DNA of 42,426 nt. Source: Nitrospinota bacterium (GTDB lineage: Bacteria > Nitrospinota_A > UBA7883 > JACRGQ01). Of this stretch, positions 34,710-42,390 are shown one piece after another (positions within the stretch are counted from its first letter, which is position 1; every line of letters starts with the position of its first letter). A model generated the notes under the pieces. The model made no database searches. It had not been told where the DNA came from and saw only the letters and a list, made by a program, of their open reading frames with translations. Both the position numbers and the translations under genes were made by a program. Location of the stretch: positions 1 through 42,426 of the forward strand of contig JAOUMJ010000026.1 of NCBI GenBank assembly GCA_029881495.1. Direction: 5' to 3'.

Positions 34710-35818
34710 TACACCACCGGTCCTTTTTTTCTACCGGCACCTTTGCCGCCTGTTGTGGTAGTACCGCCTGTTGTAGTAGTACCGCCTGTTGTAGTAGTAC
34801 CGCCTGTTGTAGTGGTGCCGCCTGTTGTAGTGGTGCCGCCTGGGTTACCGCCTTTACCTTTTGTTATAACTGTGTCCGGCACGACAACCGGATCGCCGAC
34901 TATTTCAGGGCGAAGTATTATCGGGACGATGTTTGACTCTACCCCCAGGTCGTGCCTTACTTGTATGCCAAGTATCCCGGCTCGCAGGAAATCTGGCGGG
35001 AAGTTGTCATGCGAAAGGACGAACACGATTTTCTGATCGGTTATTTCCTGTAAAAATAGCGCCTCAACGCCGTTTATCAGGAGTTTGACGTTTTCGGCGC
35101 GCAGGTTGCTACCGATAATGAAAAGTGTAGAGCCGACTATGACGGGCTCCATTGACCCTTCCTGAGGAAAAATTCTGTCTATGACAGGCTGTTTGAATGT
35201 CTTTCCATCTGCTGTACGTCCTCGCACTGGAAGAGCCGGTTTTGGCATCTCCTCCGATTCGATAATGACGACCGAACATTGATATGCCACAGAAAGGGAA
35301 TATGGCGTTTGAAAGAATACGGACCAGAGTTTTGACAGCTCCTCGAGGTTTAATGAGATTGGGGAGAGCTTGATAGTTTCCAGCTGATCGGCAAGGTTTG
35401 AATCCACCAGGGTTCCTGTAGGAGCGGCATCTATTGCCGCAAGGATCGTCTCCCTTGTTATCACCGGTTTGCTGTCAAGCGTGTTTACCGTGATTCCAAG
35501 AAGGCGCTGTGGTTCCAGCTTGGTTTCATCACCGTAAAAAGTAAGGATGTAATGAAGGTTGTAAGCCGTCATGGGGCGTTGAACAACACTGCCGTCCGAA
35601 CGGCGCGTCGGGTAACTGCTGTTCCTCAAGGCCGCATTTGGGATTATCTGATATAGGAAAATGTTTATCCCTTTTCCTGCATTTGATTGTCCCTGGCCGG
35701 GGTTGCCGTCGGGCCTGGCTGTTCTGATGTCGGCCCCTGATATTTCTCTGTTTACTGCTACATGCAATATTTGACTGAGGCTTGCTGTAACGGTGGCTAT
35801 CGCCATTGAGTTACTCAT
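34709..35818 (-). CDS. DUF4255 tail-terminator/cap protein (Pvc16/Afp16-like) with TIG domain
   Basis: 369 aa. Residues 1-190 are the DUF4255 (Pvc16 N-terminal) domain: AIATVTASLSQILHVAVN, NIFLYQIIPNAALRNSSYP and LHYILTFYGDETKLEPQRLLG. Afp16-type proteins cap the tube and stop its growth. Residues about 215-310 read as an IPT/TIG Ig fold (IDRIFPQEGSMEPVIVGSTL). The C-terminus is a run of GGTTTT units and a basic end, RKKGPVV. It overlaps the 627-aa gene before it as ATGA, and the Ig-like gene after it. The end at TAG is just past an A7 run, which raises the possibility of a longer, frameshifted product. Confidence 0.9.
   Translation of the reverse strand: MSNSMAIATVTASLSQILHVAVNREISGADIRTARPDGNPGQGQSNAGKGINIFLYQIIPNAALRNSSYPTRRSDGSVVQRPMTAYNLHYILTFYGDETKLEPQRLLGITVNTLDSKPVITRETILAAIDAAPTGTLVDSNLADQLETIKLSPISLNLEELSKLWSVFFQTPYSLSVAYQCSVVIIESEEMPKPALPVRGRTADGKTFKQPVIDRIFPQEGSMEPVIVGSTLFIIGSNLRAENVKLLINGVEALFLQEITDQKIVFVLSHDNFPPDFLRAGILGIQVRHDLGVESNIVPIILRPEIVGDPVVVPDTVITKGKGGNPGGTTTTGGTTTTGGTTTTGGTTTTGGTTTTGGKGAGRKKGPVV
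34724..34730 (-). other. A7 run in slippery phase (candidate -1 frameshift site)
   Basis: On the minus strand the zero-frame codons are AGA AAA AAA GGA CCG GTG GTG TAG, so the heptamer A AAA AAA is in X XXY YYZ phase. A -1 slip gives AGG ACC GGT GGT GTA GTG and continues in frame into the 98-aa Ig-like gene. The run sits between CCGGT (34737-34733) and ACCGG (34721-34717). No upstream ribosome-like stimulator is evident. Sequencing or assembly error in the homopolymer is an alternative. Confidence 0.55.
34751..34840 (-). repeat. 18-bp tandem repeat, five units, encoding GGTTTT linker
   Basis: Five 18-bp units (34751-34768 through 34823-34840) encode a Gly-Gly-Thr-Thr-Thr-Thr repeat near the C-terminus of the DUF4255 protein. 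Units differ only at a few third-position-like bases. It forms a flexible linker directly before the basic tail and the A7 run. Confidence 0.93.
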
Positions 35819-37698
35819 TTTGCAATTCCATTTGATTGTTTAATGAATTCGTCCAATGACATTTTTGGCGGTTTTATAGAAGATTTGCGAAGTTTCTTCG
35901 CTTCTTGATCCATTTTTAATCCTGATTGTACCGAACGTATTTCAATGCTCTCAATAGTCACCGATATATCAGTTTTATTATGAAGCTGTTCTTGAGTAGA
36001 TTTTTTCTTTAGTGGTTTTGGAAAATTTTCAGCATAAGGCATATCATGGCGCTTCATATCATTGACGAGATGCGTGGCGATATCCGTTGAGTGAGATTTG
36101 ATATGCGATACTTTTCCCATTGTGAAACTTATTGCTGGCCGGAAACGTGTGCCAGTGCCGGTGTCATTTGGAAATTCTTTCTCCCCCTGTTGAGTCGATT
36201 TGAATGTATCTTTGGCAAAGGAGAGGGGCTTCAATGGTTCTGTATTTTTGGCGACCGCCGATGTGAAAGCAATATCCTTTTCCGCTTTTGACTGAAGTGT
36301 TCTGTTTATATTTTCGATATAAATGGCCGGCTTTCCAACAATCGAATTTTTGCTATCATCATTATCAGTCAATATTCTTTCGATTGGCGGGGAAGTCAAT
36401 TCAGGTATAACCTCCTCATGTTCAACAGTGAGCGTGGGGAAGGGGGCGGGTATCATATTTTGAGTTTCTATAACTTCCAATTCTGCCAGTTTCCCAGGAA
36501 ATGCGATCTTCTTGTACTGATCCAGGATATCTGTTTCTGCATGGGGTTGGAGAGGTGGTTCCGAAATAACATCTTCATGTATGGCCTGAGATGGATTTGT
36601 ATTCCTTGTAAACCTATCCTGGAAAATCTCCGTTTTCCCCTCGTTCATTGGTCGCTGGGAAATCGAATGTTCACTGATCGGTGTTAATGATATATCTATG
36701 TTTGTGCGCATATCATGTATGCTGTCTTTTTCAATTTCGTGACGCGTATTATTCATATTTTCATTTGCGGTGACGCTGGTCAATTGGATATTGGAATTTC
36801 CACTTTCTTTTTGAATGACAGGAGGCTTCTTTTCGAATGTTCCTGTTGATTCCGGTTTGTCGGCTATTTCATGTTCTTCAGTTCCGTAGTGTGAACTGGC
36901 ATTGTCTAAAGTTTCTGTTTGTGAAGGAGTGGGAGTATTTTGCGTGCCTATGGCAATCGGTTTCTCTTCATTTGTTTGTGGCAGGTTTGGCTTGCCTGTG
37001 ACATTTACGCTATTGCCATTTTTAACATCGTCAGGGGTAGAAATATCGTTTTGAGCGGAATCTGCTATTTTCGATGAAGCTATATCAAGGTTGTTTATTG
37101 AACCTGTGTGTTTTGGCTCATTAAAATATTCTGCTCTTTCTCTATAAATTCTTTTTTCTTTATCGATGGGTTGAATATCACTTTTTTTTTCTGCTGACGA
37201 CGGGAGGTGTGATTTTGAATGAGCGTCACTGTGCTTTTCAACATTGTTCGTATCGGCAAATTTAATGCCGGTGTCAGGATAATCGTTTTCAGAATTTCTA
37301 AGATATACCGGAAGCTGTGAATTGTTTTTGAGAGTGATCGTAACGCTATCTTTTGTATGCGATCGATCTGATAATAGGTTCATCTCACCGGAGGGCTGAT
37401 CGCTCCTGTTTTGCTTTACGGATATGCTTTCAGCTTGTTCGGTTTTGGGATATTTGTCGCGGGCGCCGGTTTCGGCGGGAAAGTTCTTGATCTTGGATTG
37501 TGCATTCACGGTTTTTCTGTGATATTCGGAAACCCCTTTCTGTGCGATACGAGTGTTGATTTTTTCATTGATGGAAACGGTTTCAGAATATCTGTTGTTT
37601 TCCGAATCATCAGGCGCGAATCTTGATTTTATCAGCGGTTCGGCAACAGGGAGCATTCTTCTGTCGCGCATAATGAGACGACTGATAAAATCGTTCAT
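35815..37698 (-). CDS. Long disordered eCIS-locus protein of unknown function
   Basis: 627 aa with no globular domain that I recognise. It is rich in Asn, Ser, Lys, Glu, Thr and Ile, low in aromatic residues, and has few hydrophobic clusters. The N-terminal ISRLIMRDRRMLPVAEPLIKS and the C-terminal region (SVTIESIEIRSVQSGLK, then PPKMSLDEFIKQ) look more ordered and may be binding ends. ATGA overlaps tie it to the genes on both sides. Its place between the baseplate chaperone-like protein and the cap protein could suit a length-control or adaptor protein, but there is no sequence match to Afp14-type tape measures. Function unknown. Confidence 0.75.
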   Translation of the reverse strand: MNDFISRLIMRDRRMLPVAEPLIKSRFAPDDSENNRYSETVSINEKINTRIAQKGVSEYHRKTVNAQSKIKNFPAETGARDKYPKTEQAESISVKQNRSDQPSGEMNLLSDRSHTKDSVTITLKNNSQLPVYLRNSENDYPDTGIKFADTNNVEKHSDAHSKSHLPSSAEKKSDIQPIDKEKRIYRERAEYFNEPKHTGSINNLDIASSKIADSAQNDISTPDDVKNGNSVNVTGKPNLPQTNEEKPIAIGTQNTPTPSQTETLDNASSHYGTEEHEIADKPESTGTFEKKPPVIQKESGNSNIQLTSVTANENMNNTRHEIEKDSIHDMRTNIDISLTPISEHSISQRPMNEGKTEIFQDRFTRNTNPSQAIHEDVISEPPLQPHAETDILDQYKKIAFPGKLAELEVIETQNMIPAPFPTLTVEHEEVIPELTSPPIERILTDNDDSKNSIVGKPAIYIENINRTLQSKAEKDIAFTSAVAKNTEPLKPLSFAKDTFKSTQQGEKEFPNDTGTGTRFRPAISFTMGKVSHIKSHSTDIATHLVNDMKRHDMPYAENFPKPLKKKSTQEQLHNKTDISVTIESIEIRSVQSGLKMDQEAKKLRKSSIKPPKMSLDEFIKQSNGIAK

Positions 37699-38423
37699 TG
37701 TCCTGCGATATCCATGTAAAACGATCTTCTTTCTGGGCTGAGGGAAAGAATTTCATCCTCTCGCCAGCCATACGCTTCAGCGAGGATGTGTACTTCATTT
37801 AGGAGACGTTTAGTCTCCGCTGTGATCTCCAAAAAGAAGAAGATGACAATATCGAGCAGGGATTCCCACGATTCGCCGCAAAGAGGGCAGTGGAGGTCAA
37901 GCATGATTTCCGATAATGGATCGCTTTGGGATAATTTTGTGGATAGAATTTGTACTACTTCCTGCGGCAGATCACATGCCGGTACAGGTATGCCGTCGCG
38001 GGTGGCATTGACGACGGCTTTTTCGATCAAATACATTCGCGCATCACTGATCTCTTCAAGGTTTTGTGTTTCGAGGAGATCCCTTCCAGTTATCGGACGA
38101 AAAGTGATTTCGAAATTTCCTGAACTGAATTTACGGTCCAAGTCAGGCGTTATGGTTGTTCTGAAATCAACGGTAGACATATCGAACTCAAGATGTTCGT
38201 CACACTTTGGGCACTTGGCAAAACCGGGGATTTTTTTTCCAAAGGTCTTTTCAAACAGCTCGAACAATGCCGCGTCGCGCTGGCCAACGGTCAGATCGGC
38301 AAGATCACTCAGGCTCTTTTCCGGGAACGCTGGCATCAACAGGCTCAGGGCGGTATCTGTAACATACCGCCCTTCACCTCTTTCCCAGGTTCCGATCACA
38401 TCGAACGTATTAAGCGAGCGCAT
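37695..38423 (-). CDS. Zinc-ribbon baseplate protein (T4 gp26-like chaperone family)
   Basis: 242 aa. Residues 8-60 (VIGTWERGEGRYVTDTALSLL, then DLTVGQRDAALFELFEKTFG) resemble the T4-type baseplate hub assembly chaperone family found next to eCIS and tail tube genes. Two CxxC pairs, C71/C74 (CPKCDEHLEF) and C179/C182 (CPLCGESWESLL), would make one four-Cys zinc ribbon. The C-terminus is helical. It starts 3 bases after the tube gene and ends in an ATGA overlap with the next gene. A role in baseplate or hub assembly is likely from family and position. Confidence 0.78.
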   Translation of the reverse strand: MRSLNTFDVIGTWERGEGRYVTDTALSLLMPAFPEKSLSDLADLTVGQRDAALFELFEKTFGKKIPGFAKCPKCDEHLEFDMSTVDFRTTITPDLDRKFSSGNFEITFRPITGRDLLETQNLEEISDARMYLIEKAVVNATRDGIPVPACDLPQEVVQILSTKLSQSDPLSEIMLDLHCPLCGESWESLLDIVIFFFLEITAETKRLLNEVHILAEAYGWREDEILSLSPERRSFYMDIAGQ

Positions 38424-38426
38424 AAG

Positions 38427-38951
38427 TTACGCGGGTTCGGTGAATGTCGGTTCAGCAGGTTCTGTTACCGCATAATCACGTTCCCAGCCTTCGTTTTCAA
38501 GTTTCATGGTCTGGATCGCGACGGCATTCGCGTTCGCGTCAAGATCCGGAAGAGCTTGAAATTCCGAAGCCCAGCAGCGGTATAGTTTGTATGCTATCGC
38601 AAGCTGTCCCGCCTCGTTGTAGACTTCGAGTATCAGATCCTTGCGGAAATCCTTTAGAGAAACTTCCATACCGAGAGCGGAGCCGTGGTTCCATACCTTG
38701 TTCGCCCACTTTTCAAATTCCGGATCGTGTGTTACACCTCTCTCAAGCGTGATAGCTTCGTATTCCGTCCTGCCGGGGGATTTCCTGCTTCCGCTTGGGT
38801 CGCCCCCCTCACGGTGCTTTACAACTTCAGTAGTCCGTTTAAGCGAGCTCACCTTGCTGACCCCCGCGACGTAGTTGCCGTCCCATTTCACCCTGAACTT
38901 GAAATTCTTATACGGGTCAAAACGTTCTGTGTTTACGCTGAATTGAGCCAT
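38427..38951 (-). CDS. Inner tube protein (T4 gp19-like, Afp1/Pvc1/Pvc5-like)
   Basis: 174 aa, the normal length of the gp19 tube family. FDPYKNFKFRVKWDGNYVAGVSKVS, then VKHREGGDPSGSRKSPGRTEYEAITLERGVTHDPEFEKW, is the family signature. Hexamers of it stack into the tube that the sheath drives through the target. Only one classical tube gene is present; Afp and PVC loci carry more than one. It follows the sheath gene by 10 bases with an AAGGAGG ribosome site, so high coordinated expression of sheath and tube is expected. Confidence 0.95.
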   Translation of the reverse strand: MAQFSVNTERFDPYKNFKFRVKWDGNYVAGVSKVSSLKRTTEVVKHREGGDPSGSRKSPGRTEYEAITLERGVTHDPEFEKWANKVWNHGSALGMEVSLKDFRKDLILEVYNEAGQLAIAYKLYRCWASEFQALPDLDANANAVAIQTMKLENEGWERDYAVTEPAEPTFTEPA

Positions 38952-38961
38952 TTCTTCCTCC

Positions 38962-40854
38962 TTATGAAGCTACCTGACCAGCTTTTTGCTGAATTTTTAT
39001 TATTACGAACTCCGCGGGTTTAAGCGGTGCGAAACCTACTATGACGTTTACGATACCGAGGTTGATGTCGTTTTGAGTGGTTGACTCCTTGTCGCACTTT
39101 ACAAAATAGGCGTCTGCAGGCATCTTCCCCTGAAACGCTCCCTGGCGGAAGAGATTGTGCATGAATGCGCCGAGATTCAGGCGGATCTGCGACCAGAGAG
39201 GTTCGTCGTTTGGCTCAAACACAACCCACTGCGTTCCGCGGTAGAGACTTTCTTCGATGTAGAGAGCCAATCGTCTTACAGGGAGATATTTCCACTCGGA
39301 GCCGAGCCTGTCGTCCCCTTCAAGCGTGCGGGAACCCCAGACTATTCTGCCGGCGGCGGGTTTAACGCGTAGACAGTTGATGCCAAGCGGATTGAGCTCG
39401 CCGTTTTCCATATCTGTCAGAGGAACGCTCAGCGCGGGAACCCCTTTCAGCGTAGCATCAAGACCTGCCGGCGCTTTCCAAATTCCCCTGTTTGAATCGG
39501 TTCGTGCAATTATCCCGGCTATGGCGCCACACGCTGCAAAATCCTCCATCTGGTTTTCCCGAAGTGGGTTCGGTTTTTTCAGACGCGGAAAATATATAGC
39601 TCCGTTTTTGCTCTTTTCAATGGCAGGAATGCCATCTTTTGCCTTTGCTTTTGTGTTCCAGTTTGCCGGAGAATCGACAAGGAACATCGCTCGGCGCTTT
39701 TCACAGTAAACCAGGGCTTTGCTTATCAGGGAATTTTCTATATCGCCATCAAGTGAGTGGGGTGGGATGCAAAGGAGGTTGAAGATATCCGCTTTTTCCA
39801 GTGAGTAAAGTCCCCTTTTCCCCGCCGCTGTTCCGGCGCCTGTGAACTGGTCTTCTGAGAGTGTTTGTCCATCCGTAGCTTTTTCGGTCTCGCTCACCTC
39901 GTGAGAGTAGATTCCCGTCCATGGACTTCCACCGTCTAGCACGTCATCGTCGGCAGGAGGTGTAGTGGTTGGAAGGTCGTCTGCTACCACCACAAGGCCT
40001 GACTCATTCGCAAGAATGCGATCGATCCTCCTTGCATGCTCCTTTACAGTGAGGTTCAGGAAAGTCTCAATCGCACCGCTATGAGTGTCATGCACGATAA
40101 GGTTGAATAGATCCTCGGGCAATAACCCGTACTTCAAAGCCGCTTTGTTCCTTGCTGAGTCTTCAGCATGTTCTATTCTTACCCTGAGGTTGTTTCCCCA
40201 TGAGCCCATTGTGGATGCGCGCAGTTTAAGTCCAGCGGCGGTGATCTTGGCGTAGGAGTTTTCGATTTCGTCTATTTTGTCAGTTGCTTTGGGGACAGCG
40301 GCAATTGCGGCAGTTTTGGCGCCAGCCAGGGCATCATTGATCTTTTTTCTTACAGCATCGACGCTTGTTGCTGTGGTGATGGCACTTGCGAACGATCCAG
40401 CGGCGGCGACTTCACCCGGAGTAGATGTGCTTGCAGTATATTTGCCGGTTATCCCATTCACAGCGGCAGTTGCCTCTGAAAGCTCAGCATCGGCTTTCAG
40501 TTTATTTAGCGCATTGTCTATTTTTCTTTTAATTGCATCTACCTCCGCATTGATCTCCGCCGAAAGCTTTTCATCCGTTTCTGAATCCGGCTTGAAGAGT
40601 CGTACGATAATCGCCTGGCTTCCGCCGTTCATGAAAAAATCGCTTACGGCATAGCTCATACTGCTCTCTTCCCAGAGACCGCCAAAGGTTCGTTCATAAT
40701 CAGAATAGCTGTTGAGCATTACCGGCTCATTGTCGGGCCCTTTCAGCGCTCGGCCGACGAAAGCCGTAACTGAAGTGGCAACACCGGTGATCGTTCGCAC
40801 ACCGGATGCTATTTCTTCTATATATACGCCTGGATATGTAGGTGCAACAGGCAT
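38962..40854 (-). CDS. Contractile tail sheath protein
   Basis: 630 aa. The N-terminus APTYPGVYIEEIASGVRTITGVATSVTAFVGRA and the C-terminal half (NPLGINCLRVKPAAGRIVWGSRTLEGDDRLGSEWKYLPVRRLALYIEESL) are diagnostic of contractile sheath proteins of the eCIS and R-pyocin type. Residues about 88-200 are an Ala/Lys/Glu-rich helical insertion between the first domain and the GSWGNNLRVRIEH strand. A single sheath gene is present; Afp-type loci have several. The ATG at 40854 is preceded by GAGGGGAGGA. It is the first gene of eCIS block A, after a gap of about 410 bases with promoter-like sequence. Confidence 0.96.
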   Translation of the reverse strand: MPVAPTYPGVYIEEIASGVRTITGVATSVTAFVGRALKGPDNEPVMLNSYSDYERTFGGLWEESSMSYAVSDFFMNGGSQAIIVRLFKPDSETDEKLSAEINAEVDAIKRKIDNALNKLKADAELSEATAAVNGITGKYTASTSTPGEVAAAGSFASAITTATSVDAVRKKINDALAGAKTAAIAAVPKATDKIDEIENSYAKITAAGLKLRASTMGSWGNNLRVRIEHAEDSARNKAALKYGLLPEDLFNLIVHDTHSGAIETFLNLTVKEHARRIDRILANESGLVVVADDLPTTTPPADDDVLDGGSPWTGIYSHEVSETEKATDGQTLSEDQFTGAGTAAGKRGLYSLEKADIFNLLCIPPHSLDGDIENSLISKALVYCEKRRAMFLVDSPANWNTKAKAKDGIPAIEKSKNGAIYFPRLKKPNPLRENQMEDFAACGAIAGIIARTDSNRGIWKAPAGLDATLKGVPALSVPLTDMENGELNPLGINCLRVKPAAGRIVWGSRTLEGDDRLGSEWKYLPVRRLALYIEESLYRGTQWVVFEPNDEPLWSQIRLNLGAFMHNLFRQGAFQGKMPADAYFVKCDKESTTQNDINLGIVNVIVGFAPLKPAEFVIIKIQQKAGQVAS

Positions 40855-40950
40855 TGTGAATCCTCCCCTCGTAGTAAATTGGTTTTTTTATATTTCCTGT
40901 ATCTTTTTAGATAAGGGTTTAAGGAACGTAAATTTCCTCCAATTAAATGA

Positions 40951-40962
40951 AATATTGCCCCC
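40951..40962 (-). promoter_or_regulatory. Shared leader motif GGGGGCAATATT, copy 2
   Basis: Exact copy of the 12-base motif found in the block B leader, here 97 bases before the sheath ATG (108 before the start codon in the other leader). A related but inexact box, GGGGGGCATATTT, occurs at 41038-41026 inside the candidate promoter. Unlike the block B copy it has no matching GCCCCC arm, which favours a DNA or primary-sequence RNA site over a hairpin. Confidence 0.4.
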
Positions 40963-41011
40963 TTAAAAACCTCCTCTCTGGAAAAGACCAAAAGTAATGG
41001 AGGAGATGTGT

Positions 41012-41040
41012 GTTATATGGACCAAAAATATGCCCCCCAA
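41012..41040 (-). promoter_or_regulatory. Candidate promoter for eCIS block A
   Basis: Minus strand: TTGGGG (41040-41035), 17-base spacer, TATAAC (41017-41012). The -10 box is good (five of six) and the -35 is weak (three of six) and overlaps a G6 run, which could mean activator dependence. It would give a leader of about 150 nt before the sheath start. Confidence 0.35.
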
Positions 41041-41112
41041 TATGCTATTATGTATTTATATAATTAAAAAAACATAATAAATTTATTAAAAGTATATTGA
41101 AGAGGTAAATGC

Positions 41113-41208
41113 ATGTCAAGAATCAAATTTTGGATTTTCAGGCAAAAAGAGAAGAGGGGAGGCAGTGCAGGAACCTTGCGCGCTATACCGAAAGAATCAA
41201 GATATTGA
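41113..41208 (+). CDS. Possible 31-aa basic small protein or small transcript
   Basis: Plus-strand frame starting MSRIKFWIFRQKEKRGG, 31 codons, with GAGG seven bases before the ATG. It is followed after 23 bases by a hairpin terminator that works in this direction too. No homologue is recognised and no convincing promoter is visible, so it may be chance. It is the only divergent unit in the locus. Confidence 0.25.
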   Translation: MSRIKFWIFRQKEKRGGSAGTLRAIPKESRY

Positions 41209-41231
41209 CCCGATAAGAGATACTTTAACCG

Positions 41232-41252
41232 AAAAGCGGATGATCCGCTTTT
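41232..41252. terminator. Bidirectional hairpin terminator after the HAMP gene
   Basis: A 9-bp perfect stem AAAAGCGGA / TCCGCTTTT around a TGA loop. In both directions the downstream arm ends in four T. It lies 17 bases beyond the stop of the HAMP gene (minus strand) and separates it from the eCIS block. Confidence 0.75.
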
Positions 41253-41268
41253 AAGGCAATAGCATCTA

Positions 41269-41880
41269 TTATCTCTTCAGCTGAAAAAATTTCAGTTCGT
41301 TGCTCAGATCTTTTGTTGTTTTGGTCAACTGGTCGTAAATAGCCTCTATATCCTTGCCGGCAACAGATGTATTGTTTTTCAGCGATAAAAGTTTATTTTC
41401 CACGGCGGTCAACTCGTTCGAAGCGACAGTTATAGCGTTTATCTTTCTTGAAAGCTTTTCCAGCATATTTCCAAGGGCAATACCGACAGTCTGGATCTGG
41501 TCGCCATCACGAAAGTGAGCGTGTAAATTCAGGTTCCCTTCAGAAATTTCATTAATATTCTTTTCAAGTTTGTAAAGAGGTCCAGATATTTTGTGTGAGA
41601 GGAACATTATCACATACACTGTAGCCACGGAAATGACAGCAAGGCTCAGCAGGTTTGTAGCAAGCACTGTCGGGCCGAGGATATCCCACATGCTTTTGAT
41701 GCTTGAATGGGCTTCGTAATAGCTCATTTCAAGAGTATTGCCGGCAAACACGTATAGTATTCCGGATGAAGTAACAGCCATGACGATAAGGAGCGACACG
41801 AACTTAATTATCATGTTCGTCTGGAATCCCTTTTGGATAAAATAGTTTTTTCTCTGGTATGGTTTATTTTCTCGTGACAT
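41269..41880 (-). CDS. Two-TM HAMP-domain membrane protein
   Basis: 203 aa. Transmembrane segments at about 23-46 and 71-94 enclose a short periplasmic loop. A HAMP linker follows (about 95-146; ISGPLYKLEKNINEISEGNL), and the tail 147-203 is a coiled coil. There is no kinase, cyclase or chemoreceptor signalling tip, so it is a short HAMP protein that would have to pass a signal to a partner. AGGAGG lies six bases before the ATG at 41880. It is 21 bases downstream of the multiheme cytochrome gene, an arrangement that suggests redox sensing at the membrane (inference). Confidence 0.87.
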   Translation of the reverse strand: MSRENKPYQRKNYFIQKGFQTNMIIKFVSLLIVMAVTSSGILYVFAGNTLEMSYYEAHSSIKSMWDILGPTVLATNLLSLAVISVATVYVIMFLSHKISGPLYKLEKNINEISEGNLNLHAHFRDGDQIQTVGIALGNMLEKLSRKINAITVASNELTAVENKLLSLKNNTSVAGKDIEAIYDQLTKTTKDLSNELKFFQLKR

Positions 41881-41901
41881 CAGTAACCTCCTGTATACAT
41901 A

Positions 41902-42390
41902 TTATTTGTGACAAGCTTTGCACATTTCACCATTAACATTTGTCCTCCGCAAAAAGTATGTTTTGTGCGAACTGCCGGAGGAAAATAAATTGCTAAGAAG
42001 GCCTGACGGTATATATTGCTGTGTGGATTCTGCAGGCATATGCGGGTAGTGGCAGGTTGCGCAGGTTATCATATTATTGATAAGCGGAAGGTCTGGAGGG
42101 ACATGCCCTTTTGGCTTTATGTCCGTTGGATGGCTTCTATCCCCGTACTTATGGCATCTTGTGCACGGTTTCGTTATATCTGACCTGATAAGCGCCCCCT
42201 TCCTCCCTGAATAGACAGGGCCGGGCCTCCCCCTCGGCTTTCCAAGGTGGCACTCTTCGCATGCGTAAATGTCCCTGAGATCTTTGTGGGGATCACTTTC
42301 TGCGGCTGTTGCTGGTTGCAGAGCTAACAGCAGGTAAACAAGATACATGAGCGAAGCCAGAACGGATTTGCGGATATGCATCAGATACAT
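41902..42390 (-). CDS. Periplasmic tetraheme c-type cytochrome
   Basis: 162 aa with a signal peptide or anchor (residues about 7-30, ending QPATAA). Four heme c motifs are present: CEECH 44-48, CTRCH 76-80, CATCH 110-114 and CKACH 157-161. Additional histidines (H87, H96, H117, H142) could be distal ligands. The spacing resembles small periplasmic multiheme electron carriers. The ATG at 42390 is chosen for its signal-peptide fit; an ATG three codons later is also possible, and neither has a strong ribosome site. It forms a unit with the HAMP protein downstream. Confidence 0.9.
   Translation of the reverse strand: MYLMHIRKSVLASLMYLVYLLLALQPATAAESDPHKDLRDIYACEECHLGKPRGRPGPVYSGRKGALIRSDITKPCTRCHKYGDRSHPTDIKPKGHVPPDLPLINNMITCATCHYPHMPAESTQQYIPSGLLSNLFSSGSSHKTYFLRRTNVNGEMCKACHK

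Larger units (their letters stand above)
40855..41268. other. Intergenic region upstream of the sheath gene
   Basis: About 414 AT-rich bases. It holds a candidate minus-strand promoter (41012-41040), the 12-base motif shared with the other eCIS leader (40951-40962), several GGAGG runs on the minus strand, an A/T tract at about 41045-41095, a possible 31-codon plus-strand ORF (41113-41208), and a hairpin terminator (41232-41252). I see no tRNA, attachment site or insertion sequence end. Confidence 0.7.

Noticed and set aside
34751-34840. 18-bp repeats as a CRISPR-like array
   Set aside because: The units are contiguous without spacers and encode a regular GGTTTT linker in frame.
3348-40854. 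Prophage or T6SS
   Set aside because: No capsid, portal, terminase, lysis or integrase genes and no TssJLM membrane complex; the AAA+ ATPase, DUF4255 and DUF4157 proteins are eCIS markers.
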